The notes below the pieces were generated by a model that had not been told where the DNA came from, did not search any database, and worked only from the letters and a program-made list of their open reading frames with translations. A program made the translations under genes and the position numbers. This document shows, piece after piece, positions 5,623 to 12,761 of a stretch of 12,778 nt of DNA; position 1 is the stretch's first letter; each line of letters opens with the position of its first letter. The DNA is from a bacterium UBP12_UBA5184 (lineage in GTDB: Bacteria > Vulcanimicrobiota > Vulcanimicrobiia > Vulcanimicrobiales > Vulcanimicrobiaceae). The stretch covers positions 457 through 13,234 of the forward strand of contig DHWK01000036.1 of NCBI GenBank assembly GCA_002413145.1, read 5' to 3'.

Positions 5623-7247
5623 ACGCGCGCGCCGCCGCGCTGTCGGTCGTACTCGGCGTCGCACTCTGCGGTGCCGGGTGCACCAAGGTCGCAACCCGGG
5701 GGGACGCCGGCACCCGTCATCCCTGGACCGTCGCCGGCCACCTGCGCATCGGAATGCCGGCGGAGCCCGACAATCTCAACCCGATGTTCGCGCATAGCGA
5801 CGCCACCGATCAGATCGACGCGCTGATTTTCGCGCCGGTCTTTCGCTACGATCCGCATGGCGAATTCGTCCCCGAACTCGTCACCCAGGTTCCAACCTAC
5901 CAGAACGGCGGCATCTCGCGCGATTCGAAGACGATCGTGCTGCACTGGCGGCGCAATGTGAAGTGGTCCGACGGCGCGCCGCTCACCGCGCGCGATCTGC
6001 GCTTCACCTGGCGCGCGGTGATGAACAAGCGCAACGCGACGAAACTCGCCTTCGGCTGGGACGATATCGTCTCGATCGACGTCCCCGACGACGCGACCGC
6101 GATCGTTCGCCTGCGGCGGCCCAACGCCGACGTCCTCGGCATCTTCGGAGGCGGCGGCGGCAGTGCGTACCCACCTCTGCCCGAACATCTCCTCGGGACG
6201 CTACCCGACCTCAATCGCGCGCCGTTCAACGCGCACCCCATCTCGAGCGGTCCGTGGCTGCTCGCGGATTGGAAACACGGAGCGGGGCTCGAATTCACCC
6301 GCAACCCGCGGTATTGGCGCGGGCCGCCGAAATTGCACGCGCTCAGCCTCAAATTCATTCCAAACCCCGACACGCTGGTCGAGGAACTGCAGACGCACGA
6401 GATCGACCTCATACAGAACGTGACCGAGAGCTCGGTCGCGCGTCTGGCGTCGATCGAGGGCATCGTGACGCAACGCCACCTCATCGCGAGCTGGCGCCGC
6501 CTCGCAATCAACTGCTCGAAACCGGCGCTGGAAGACGTGCGCGTTCGGCTGGCGCTCGCCGAAGCGATCGACTGGGACCGCATGAACGCGACGATCTATC
6601 ACGGTTACAACCTGCGAGCGGTCAGCGACATCCCGCCCGACTCGTGGGCGGCGCCGAAGATTCCGTTCTACCGGCACGACCCCGCCGAGGCGGCCCACCT
6701 GCTCGACGTCGCCGGTTGGAGACGCGACTCTAACGGGATGCGAACGAAGGGCGGCGCGGCGCTCGCGCTGACGATATCCTCGACCAACGCGCCGGGCAAC
6801 GAACAAGCTGAGGTCTCGATGCAACAGCAGCTCAAAGCGCTCGGCATCTCCCTGACGATCAAGAATTACCCCGGCAGCCTGCTGTTCGCACAGAACGGTC
6901 CGCTGTACGGCGGAACGTTCGACCTGGAATGGTCGATCGAAACCAACGCTCCCGATCCCGACAACCAAGGCGCCTGGAGCGCGGACTACATCCCGCCGCG
7001 CGGCGCCAACACGAGTTTCTTGCGCGACCCGGTGCTCACCAAAGTCTCGGACGACGCGCTTCGCACGTTCGATCGAAGGCAGCGCAAGGCGCTCTATCAG
7101 CGGGAAGAAGAACGCATCCACGCACTCGTCCCGGCGATTTTCTTCTATTGGGAACGTTCGACGACGGCCTACAACAGCGACCTGAAAAACTACAAACCCG
7201 CCGAATACATCGCCGACTTCTGGAATTCTTGGGAGTGGAAAATTTGA
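5619..7247 (+). CDS. ABC transporter peptide-binding lipoprotein (SBP family 5, OppA/DppA-like)
   Basis: This lipoprotein binds peptides outside the cell for an ABC importer. GTG 5619 gives a GTGA overlap with the dgcN stop, the style used at several junctions here; ATG 5607, four codons upstream, is an alternative. A short hydrophobic signal ends at GAGC, where the Cys (residue 21 from the GTG) would be lipidated, although the -3 position is an unusual Gly. Family 5 landmarks follow: an LRIGMPAEPDNLNPMF strand, VKWSDGAPLTARDLRFTW near residue 115, ISSGPWLL, and a C-terminal PDPDNQGAWSADY stretch typical of the closing lobe. The protein is full length at 542 residues. No permease or ATPase genes for it lie nearby. 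Its place behind dgcA and dgcN suggests uptake of wall-derived, D-Glu-containing peptides, which is inference. Confidence 0.9.
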   Translation: MNARAAALSVVLGVALCGAGCTKVATRGDAGTRHPWTVAGHLRIGMPAEPDNLNPMFAHSDATDQIDALIFAPVFRYDPHGEFVPELVTQVPTYQNGGISRDSKTIVLHWRRNVKWSDGAPLTARDLRFTWRAVMNKRNATKLAFGWDDIVSIDVPDDATAIVRLRRPNADVLGIFGGGGGSAYPPLPEHLLGTLPDLNRAPFNAHPISSGPWLLADWKHGAGLEFTRNPRYWRGPPKLHALSLKFIPNPDTLVEELQTHEIDLIQNVTESSVARLASIEGIVTQRHLIASWRRLAINCSKPALEDVRVRLALAEAIDWDRMNATIYHGYNLRAVSDIPPDSWAAPKIPFYRHDPAEAAHLLDVAGWRRDSNGMRTKGGAALALTISSTNAPGNEQAEVSMQQQLKALGISLTIKNYPGSLLFAQNGPLYGGTFDLEWSIETNAPDPDNQGAWSADYIPPRGANTSFLRDPVLTKVSDDALRTFDRRQRKALYQREEERIHALVPAIFFYWERSTTAYNSDLKNYKPAEYIADFWNSWEWKI

Positions 7248-7253
7248 GGATGG

Positions 7254-7772
7254 GTGAGTAGGGCTCAGCAGCCGCGCGATCGGGTCGGAGAGATTCCGGC
7301 GAACGCGCCGCTGCACATCGCGTTGTGCGAGCCGCAGATCCCGCCGAATGCCGGCAACGTCGCGCGACTCTGCGCCGCGACCGGCTGTGCGCTGCACCTG
7401 ATCGAACCGCTCGGCTTCTCGATCGACGACCGCGAACTCAAACGCGCGGGTCTGGATTATTGGCACGCGCTCGCGCTGACGGTCCACCCTTCGCTCGCCG
7501 CATTCCTCGCACGGATCGCCCCCCGGCCGGTTTGGTTTTTCAGCACGCGCGCCGCACGGCAATACGGCGAGGCGCCGATCGGCTTCGGGGACGTCCTGCT
7601 CTTCGGAAAGGAAACCGCCGGCCTGCCCCAGATGCTGCTCGACCAATTCCCGGAACGCACGCTGCGCATCCCGATGCGGCCCGACGCGGCGCGCAGTCTG
7701 AACCTTTCCACCGCGGTCGGCATCGTGACGTACGCCGCACTCGGCCGGTTGGGTTTCCCCGGCTTACACTGA
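7254..7772 (+). CDS. trmL: tRNA (cytidine/uridine-34-2'-O)-methyltransferase, TrmL-type SPOUT enzyme
   Basis: TrmL methylates the ribose of the wobble nucleotide 34 in certain leucine tRNAs, using S-adenosylmethionine. The 172-residue product has the SPOUT knot motifs: HIALCEPQIPPNAGNVARLC (21-40), where the NxGNxxR box is motif 1; LLFGKETAGLP (115-125), motif 2; and LRIPMRPDAARSLNLSTAVG (137-156), motif 3. GTG 7254 is the start, with GAGGA about 3 bases upstream. This gives some 18 residues before the usual N-terminus, so a slightly later start is possible. It begins 6 bases after the peptide-binding protein stop and overlaps the next gene by one base (TGATG). The family is clear; which tRNA it modifies is not shown. 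Confidence 0.92.
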   Translation: MSRAQQPRDRVGEIPANAPLHIALCEPQIPPNAGNVARLCAATGCALHLIEPLGFSIDDRELKRAGLDYWHALALTVHPSLAAFLARIAPRPVWFFSTRAARQYGEAPIGFGDVLLFGKETAGLPQMLLDQFPERTLRIPMRPDAARSLNLSTAVGIVTYAALGRLGFPGLH

Positions 7773-8497
7773 TGAAGGCGTCGTTGGCGGCGCTCGAACG
7801 GCGCGTCGTCGCATGCGCGCGCTGCCCGGAGTTGCGCGCGTACTGCAGCGAGATCGGTCGCATCAAGAAGCGCGAATATCGCGAGCAAAGGTATTGGGCG
7901 CAGCCGGTCCCGGCCTTCGGCGATCCGCGCGCACGCCTGCTCATCGTCGGACTGGCGCCCGGCGCGCACGGATCCAACCGAACGGGCCGGCCGTTCACCG
8001 GCGACGCATCGGGGATCTGGCTGTACCGAACGCTGCATCGTGCGGGCTACTCGGATCGCGCCGAATCGCGCGGACGCGACGACGGTTTGCGGCTGCGCGA
8101 TGCGTTGATCACGGCCGCGATTCGCTGCGCGCCGCCCGGCAATAAGCCGACGCCCGAGCAGCTTCGCCGTTGCTCGGGCTATCTCGACCTCGAATTGTCT
8201 CTCTTACCCGAGTTATGCGTCGTCCTCGGACTCGGCGCGATCGGGACTCGGGCTGCGGTCGATGCGTTACGGCGCGCCGGCTATCGCTTCGAGCGCCCTC
8301 CGAAGTTCGCGCACGGCATGGAGGCGGTCGCACGCGATCCGGCGGCTCGAACGGCGATCGCGCTGATCGCCTCGTATCACCCGAGCCGGCAGAATACCAA
8401 CACCGGGGTCCTGACGGAAACGATATTCGACGCGATCTTCGCCAGGATTAAGGTCCTCATGGACCGGCAGGTTGGCCGCGGGCCTGGGTTACGGTAA
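7772..8497 (+). CDS. Uracil-DNA glycosylase family 5 (UdgB), iron-sulphur type
   Basis: Type-5 glycosylases remove uracil, and often hypoxanthine or xanthine, from DNA to start base excision repair. The 241-residue protein has motif 1 GLAPGAHGSNRTGRPFTGD (60-78), typical of family 5 and lacking the catalytic Asp of family 1. The later SYHPSRQNTNTG (201-212) is the His-containing motif. Cys residues fit a 4Fe-4S site: Cys15, Cys18 and perhaps Cys25 in CARCPELRAYC, plus Cys119 (IRCAPPG) and Cys134 (RRCSGYL). Family 5 enzymes use four such Cys. VVLGLGAIGTRA (150-161) forms the central strand and turn. ATG 7772 shares one base with the trmL stop, so translation is coupled. Deamination repair suits a G+C-rich genome. 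Confidence in the family is high. Confidence 0.93.
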   Translation: MKASLAALERRVVACARCPELRAYCSEIGRIKKREYREQRYWAQPVPAFGDPRARLLIVGLAPGAHGSNRTGRPFTGDASGIWLYRTLHRAGYSDRAESRGRDDGLRLRDALITAAIRCAPPGNKPTPEQLRRCSGYLDLELSLLPELCVVLGLGAIGTRAAVDALRRAGYRFERPPKFAHGMEAVARDPAARTAIALIASYHPSRQNTNTGVLTETIFDAIFARIKVLMDRQVGRGPGLR

Positions 8498-8510
8498 GAC
8501 GTAGGACGCG

Positions 8511-8533
8511 GGGCCACACGGCCCAAAGGGGCC
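8511..8533 (+). promoter_or_regulatory. Two mutually exclusive hairpins at the ugpB-like ribosome binding site
   Basis: GGGCC-ACAC-GGCCC (8511-8524) and GGCCC-AAAG-GGGCC (8520-8533) are both 5-bp stems that share GGCCC, so only one can form. The second covers the AAAGGGG that serves as Shine-Dalgarno for ATG 8538. This could tune translation, or be chance in G+C-rich DNA. Confidence 0.35.
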
Positions 8534-8537
8534 TCGC

Positions 8538-9818
8538 ATGCGCATGCGTTTCGTCCGAACCCTCCTCGCGCTCGCCGGCGGGCTGCTCCTCTTTACGCTT
8601 GGGGTCCCGCCCTCCCGAGCAGCCGAGCCCGTCCAAGTGACCTATTGGTATCCCGTCGATCTCGGCGGCGGACTGGCGGGGGTGATGCAGTCGCTGGTCG
8701 ACGAGTTCAACGCCGGCCACCCCGACGTTCACGTGACCGCGAGTTACACCGGCAATTACGATCTGACGTTCCAAAAAATCCAAGCGGCGGCGCTCTCCGC
8801 CAGCCTCCCGGACGTCGCGGTCATCGTTAACGATCACACCCAAGTGCTCGCGCCCGGCACGCTCGAAGATCTCGACGGATTCGTGCGCAAGGCCGGCGGC
8901 AAAAATTACCTCGCGCGCTTTTTCCCCAGCCTGCTCCTCAATAGTTATTCAGGCGGCAAGCTCTACTCGCTTCCGTTTCAGCGCAGCGTCCCCGTGCTCT
9001 ACTACAACAAAGACGCGTTCGCAAAAGCCGGCATCGCCGAGCCCCCTACGAGCTGGGCCGAATTCATCGCCGACGCGCAGAAGTTGACGGTTCGCAACGG
9101 AAACGACGTGACGCGCTGGGGCGCCGAATTTCCGCTCGAGGCCTATAACTGGATCTACTACGCGCTCGTGTACCAGGCCGGCGGAGCCGTGATCAGTCCA
9201 GATCTCAAACATCTCGAACTCGATTCGCCCGCCGCGATCGCGGCCACGCAATATTGGTGGGACCTGGTCAACAAGTATAAGGCGATGCCGGCCTATACAC
9301 CCTGGCCTGCGGGCTCGCAAGATTTCGCGAGCGAGAAGACGGCGATGGTCGTCTATTCATCGGGCGCGCAAGCGTTCTTCCGGCAATCGGCCAAATTCAA
9401 TTGGAGCCTGGTGCGGATGCCGCACGGCAAGCGCTCCGGCGTCGCCGTCGGCGGCGGCAACTTGGTGCTGTTCAAGAAGTCCCCGGCGCAGGAAGAAGCC
9501 GCCTGGAAATTTCTGGCGTGGATGATGGAGCCGGCACAACAGGCGCATTGGAGCGCGAAGAGTGGCTACATCGCAGCGGTTCGCGCCGCCTGGAACGTCG
9601 CCGAACTCAAAGCCGTCGTCGCAGAGCACCCCGAAGTGCTTGCGACCGTGAAGCAACTCGACGAAGCGTATTACGAACCGAGCGCGCCGAACTTCACGCA
9701 GATTCGCGACGCGCTACACGATACGTTGCAAGATATCATGGCCAACAAAGTCTCGCTTCGCGGCGGTTTGAACGCCGTCAACGCCAAAGGAAACGCACTG
9801 CTGGCAAGCCATCCGTGA
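8538..9818 (+). CDS. ugpB: ABC transporter extracellular binding protein, UgpB-like (glycerol-3-phosphate or carbohydrate)
   Basis: This 426-residue binding protein has a Sec signal (basic MRMRFVR, a hydrophobic core to about residue 22, and SRA-AEP as likely cleavage near 28-29). The mature N-terminus, TYWYPVDLGGG and then FNAGHPDVHVTASYTGNYD, resembles E. coli UgpB. Aligned from memory, residues that hold glycerol-3-phosphate in UgpB seem kept: Tyr70, Ser150 before PVLYYNKDAF, a Ser in YSSGA (273-277), the GGGN loop (306-309), Tyr344 and Arg390 in TQIRDAL. The UgpB Glu near residue 99 appears to be Asp. ATG 8538 follows AAAGGGG at 7 bases; ATG 8544 is an alternative. It leads a four-gene importer operon. 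Glycerol-3-phosphate or glycerophosphodiester is likely, with a sugar as the alternative. Confidence 0.88.
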   Translation: MRMRFVRTLLALAGGLLLFTLGVPPSRAAEPVQVTYWYPVDLGGGLAGVMQSLVDEFNAGHPDVHVTASYTGNYDLTFQKIQAAALSASLPDVAVIVNDHTQVLAPGTLEDLDGFVRKAGGKNYLARFFPSLLLNSYSGGKLYSLPFQRSVPVLYYNKDAFAKAGIAEPPTSWAEFIADAQKLTVRNGNDVTRWGAEFPLEAYNWIYYALVYQAGGAVISPDLKHLELDSPAAIAATQYWWDLVNKYKAMPAYTPWPAGSQDFASEKTAMVVYSSGAQAFFRQSAKFNWSLVRMPHGKRSGVAVGGGNLVLFKKSPAQEEAAWKFLAWMMEPAQQAHWSAKSGYIAAVRAAWNVAELKAVVAEHPEVLATVKQLDEAYYEPSAPNFTQIRDALHDTLQDIMANKVSLRGGLNAVNAKGNALLASHP

Positions 9819-10912
9819 TCGAACCCGCGCTCCGGTTCGCCGGGGTTGGGAAATCGTACGGTGAGGCGAGGATCCTCGACGACCTTCACCTCGAGGTCGC
9901 CGAGGGCGAGTTCTTCGTTCTGCTCGGGCCTTCGGGTTGCGGTAAGACGACGCTCTTGCGAATGACCGCCGGTCTGCAGACGCTCGATCGCGGAGAGATC
10001 TACCTGCGCGGGACGGCGCTCTCGCCGGTTCCACCGGAAGGGCGGAACATAGCGATGGTATTCCAAGATTACGCCCTCTATCCGCACATGACGGTGTATC
10101 AGAACATGGCCTTCGGCCTGCGCCGGCACGCACGCCGTCGGGCCGAGACCGACGCGCAGGTCCGAAAGACGGCGGCGCTGCTCGGAATCGGAGCCCTCCT
10201 CGAGCGGCGCCCCCATCAACTGAGCGGCGGCCAGCAGCAACGCGTCGCCCTCGGCCGCGCGATCGTGCGGGATCCGGCGCTGTACCTGATGGACGAACCC
10301 CTCAGCAACCTCGACGCGCAGGTTCGCGCGACGGTGCGTACCGAGATCAAAGAGCTGCAGCGCAGGCTCCGGGTGACGACCCTCTACGTTACGCACGACC
10401 AGGTCGAAGCGATGACGCTGGCCGACCGGATGGCGGTGCTAAACGAAGGCCGAGTCCAGCAGATCGGACGTCCGATCGACGTCTATCGTGCGCCGGCGAA
10501 CGAATTCGTCGCGCAATTTCTGGCATCGCCCAAACTGAACGTCTTCGACGGGACCCTCGAGCGCGCCGCAGGCACCGCATCGGTTCGCACGGCGATCGGG
10601 ACGTTCGCGTTTCCAAATCCCCCAAGTTCGCTCGGCGAGCCGACGGCGCTGCGCGTCGGCCTGCGGCCCGAAGAGATCAAAGTCTCGTTCCCTATCGACG
10701 AGAGCGAGCCGCACCTGAGCGTTCGCTTGATCGAACCGCTGGGCTCGCAGGTTCTGGTGATCGCCGAACGGGACGGCACCCAAGTCACGGTCTCGGTCGC
10801 CGCCGATGCCCTCCCCGCAGAACCGCGGCGTCTGCGCGTGGTGCCGGCCGGCTGCGCGGTCCATCTCTTCGATCGAGGCGGCTTGGCGCTGGCACATTTC
10901 ATCTCGGCATGA
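9815..10912 (+). CDS. ugpC: ABC importer ATPase, UgpC/MalK/MsmX family
   Basis: This ATPase powers the importer. The 365-residue chain has Walker A GPSGCGKTT (38-46), Q-loop Gln84 in VFQDYALYPHMTV, signature LSGGQQQRVALGRA (136-149), Walker B LYLMDEP (156-162), a SNLDAQ D-loop (164-169) and H-loop His194 in YVTHDQVEAMT. After about residue 235 a C-terminal TOBE-type domain follows, as in sugar and glycerol-3-phosphate transporters. It includes LRVGLRPEEIKV and a late LSVRLIEPLGSQVLV stretch. GTG 9815 overlaps the binding-protein stop as GTGA. All catalytic motifs are intact. Regulatory contacts in the TOBE domain cannot be judged by eye. The ugpC name rests on operon context; malK-like is an equally fair family label. 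Confidence 0.94.
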   Translation: MIEPALRFAGVGKSYGEARILDDLHLEVAEGEFFVLLGPSGCGKTTLLRMTAGLQTLDRGEIYLRGTALSPVPPEGRNIAMVFQDYALYPHMTVYQNMAFGLRRHARRRAETDAQVRKTAALLGIGALLERRPHQLSGGQQQRVALGRAIVRDPALYLMDEPLSNLDAQVRATVRTEIKELQRRLRVTTLYVTHDQVEAMTLADRMAVLNEGRVQQIGRPIDVYRAPANEFVAQFLASPKLNVFDGTLERAAGTASVRTAIGTFAFPNPPSSLGEPTALRVGLRPEEIKVSFPIDESEPHLSVRLIEPLGSQVLVIAERDGTQVTVSVAADALPAEPRRLRVVPAGCAVHLFDRGGLALAHFISA

Positions 10913-11778
10913 GGCTGCAGTCGGATAGGCTGGCGGCGGCACGACCTTATCTCTATCTGACCCCGACCCTCTTGGTTCTCGCGACCTTCACGTACCTTCC
11001 GATCGCGCGGCTCGCCGAAATGAGCCTTCACGCGCCGGGTACCGGCGCCTCGCTCGGGCCGTGGATCGGGTTGTCCGCATACCAAAAGCTTTTTTCGAAT
11101 CCGCTCTTCTGGCGCATCCTCGGGCAGACGTTCGCGTACGTCTTCGCGAGCGTCCCGATCGCGATGGCGCTCGGCCTCGGCCTCGCACTGCTGCTCGATC
11201 AACCGCTGCGTGGTCTCGGCCTGTTGCGCGCCTTGTACTATGCGCCGGTCGTCATGCCGACCGTCGCCGTCGCAGCGCTCGCGCTGTGGATGTTCAATCC
11301 GAACGGCGGCCTCGTCGACTACCTCTTGCACCTTGTCGGCATCGCGCCGATCCCGTGGCTTGTCGACACCACCTGGGCGCTTCCGACCTTGATCGTGATC
11401 GCTGTTTGGAAGAACGTCGGCTACTACATGGTCATCTATCTCGCGGGGCTGCAGGCGCTACCGCAGGCCGTGCTCGATGCGGCTCGGCTCGACGGCGCCC
11501 GGCCGCTGGTGCGCTTCTTCACGATCACCTTGCCGCTGCTGCGCCCGACGACGTTCTTCATCGGCGTCGTCGCGCTGATCGGTTCGTTTCAGGTCTTCGA
11601 CTTCGTCAACCTCATGACCCAAGGCGGCCCCAGCAACGCCACCAACGTCCTCGTCTATTTCGCCTACCAAAATGGCTTCGCGTACATGCAGCTCGGCCTG
11701 GCGGCCGCGCTCAGCCTGGTGATGTTCGCGCTGGTCCTCGCGATCTTAGGTCTGGTCGCGTGGACGTTCAACCGATGA
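10909..11778 (+). CDS. ugpA: ABC importer permease, UgpA/MalF-type inner-membrane subunit
   Basis: This 289-residue permease has about six hydrophobic segments. The first is in PYLYLTPTLLVLATFTYLPI (13-32) and the last covers the final 30 residues. The EAA loop that docks onto the ATPase is clear: LQALPQAVLDAARLDGA with the following PLVRFFTITLPLLRP, at about residues 181-213. A QGGPSNATNVLVYFAYQNGF segment (about 239-258) between the last helices is typical of sugar-type UgpA/MalF permeases. ATG 10909 overlaps the ATPase stop as ATGA. It should pair with the next permease to form the channel in the cytoplasmic membrane. The substrate cannot be read from it alone. Confidence 0.92.
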   Translation: MRLQSDRLAAARPYLYLTPTLLVLATFTYLPIARLAEMSLHAPGTGASLGPWIGLSAYQKLFSNPLFWRILGQTFAYVFASVPIAMALGLGLALLLDQPLRGLGLLRALYYAPVVMPTVAVAALALWMFNPNGGLVDYLLHLVGIAPIPWLVDTTWALPTLIVIAVWKNVGYYMVIYLAGLQALPQAVLDAARLDGARPLVRFFTITLPLLRPTTFFIGVVALIGSFQVFDFVNLMTQGGPSNATNVLVYFAYQNGFAYMQLGLAAALSLVMFALVLAILGLVAWTFNR

Positions 11779-12590
11779 TGCGCCGCTTCGCGACCTACGC
11801 CGTCCTGGTGGCGGGACTGTTCCCGCTGCTGCTCCCCTTCTACTGGATGGCCGTGACATCGCTTAAAGCGAAACGAGACGTCTTCACGGCGACCCCGCAA
11901 TGGCTCCCGCTCCATCCCGCCTGGGACAACTATCCGCTCGCATGGAGCGCCGAACCGTTCGGGCGTTTTTTCTTCAACAGCATCGTCGTCACCACGCTGA
12001 TCGTCGCCTCGCAACTCGTCCTAGCCTCGCTTGCGGCCTTCGCGCTCGCGCGCTTCGAGTTTCGCGGCCGGCGCGCGATCTTCTGGCTCGTCGTCGCCGC
12101 GCTCATCGTTCCGGTCCAGATCACCTTCGTCGCCAACTTCATGACGCTCGCGCGTTTCGGCCTGCTCAACAGTTATCTCGCCCTCGTCGCGCCGTACGCG
12201 GCCAGCGCCTTCGGGACGTTCCTGCTGCGCCAAGCCTTCGCCGCGGTGCCACGCCAGCTCGAGGACGCAGCGCGGCTCGACGGCTGCAGCGGCCTCGCCT
12301 TTCTCTGGCACGTCCTGCTGCCGCTCTCGCGCCCGACCCTCATCGCCTTCGCGCTAGTAGCCGTCGTCGCGCATTGGAACGACTATTTCTGGCCCTTGAT
12401 CGTCACCAACAATAACGCCGTGCGTACGCTGCCGATCGGCCTCGGGATGTTCGTCGGTCAGGAAGTCACGACCGATTGGAATCTCTTGATGGCGGCCTCG
12501 ATCTTCGTCTCGGCGCCGATGCTGTTGCTCTTCTTCCTGATGCAGCGCTACTTCGTGCGCGCGCGCTTACATACGGGAATTCGGGGTTGA
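11775..12590 (+). CDS. ugpE: ABC importer permease, UgpE/MalG-type inner-membrane subunit
   Basis: This 271-residue partner permease begins MMRRFATYAVLVAGLFPLLL, then YWMAVTSLKAKRDVF, the usual MalG/UgpE opening where a periplasmic loop follows helix 1. Around residues 158-190 is the EAA loop: FAAVPRQLEDAARLDGCSG and then LPLSRPTL. HWNDYFWPLIVTNN (about 204-217) is the conserved segment before the final helices. ATG 11775 overlaps the UgpA stop (ATGA), with a second ATG right behind at 11778. The gene ends 4 bases from the stop of the convergent aspS. No terminator hairpin fits between, so the two transcripts may run into each other. Confidence 0.92.
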   Translation: MMRRFATYAVLVAGLFPLLLPFYWMAVTSLKAKRDVFTATPQWLPLHPAWDNYPLAWSAEPFGRFFFNSIVVTTLIVASQLVLASLAAFALARFEFRGRRAIFWLVVAALIVPVQITFVANFMTLARFGLLNSYLALVAPYAASAFGTFLLRQAFAAVPRQLEDAARLDGCSGLAFLWHVLLPLSRPTLIAFALVAVVAHWNDYFWPLIVTNNNAVRTLPIGLGMFVGQEVTTDWNLLMAASIFVSAPMLLLFFLMQRYFVRARLHTGIRG

Positions 12591-12594
12591 CGAC

Positions 12595-12761
12595 CTAACC
12601 GGAGGATATCTTGATCGCGAGGCCGAGCTCGCGCAACTGTTCGGCCGGCACGGGCGAAGGCGCGTCCAGCATGAGGTCGCGAAAGGTCTGATTCTTCGGG
12701 AAGGCGATGACGTCGCGGATCGACGGGCTGTCGGTCAACTGCCAGCTCAACCGGTCGATGC
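12595..12761 (-). CDS. aspS: Aspartyl-tRNA synthetase, C-terminal end (truncated by contig end)
   Basis: The reverse strand reads GIDRLSWQLTDSPSIRDVIA and then FPKNQTFRDLMLDAPS before ending at a stop at 12595-12597. GIDR is class II synthetase motif 3, which binds ATP. SIRDVIAFPK is typical of the AspRS C-terminus, followed by the usual QLRELGLAIK tail. About 55 residues of a roughly 590-residue enzyme are present. Beyond 12761 the sequence is adapter, so the gene is cut by the library, not mutated. Whether it is a discriminating or a non-discriminating (Asp/Asn) synthetase cannot be told from this end. Confidence 0.93.

Noticed and set aside
4867..5694. Antisense open frame of 275 codons over the DUF1611 gene
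   Set aside because: Arg-rich composition, no family signature, and full overlap with a gene carrying an intact P-loop.
6201..7646. Long open frame of 481 codons antisense to the peptide-binding protein and trmL
   Set aside because: It is rich in Arg, Val and Asp as expected from the reverse of G+C-rich coding DNA, has no recognisable motif, and overlaps two certain genes.
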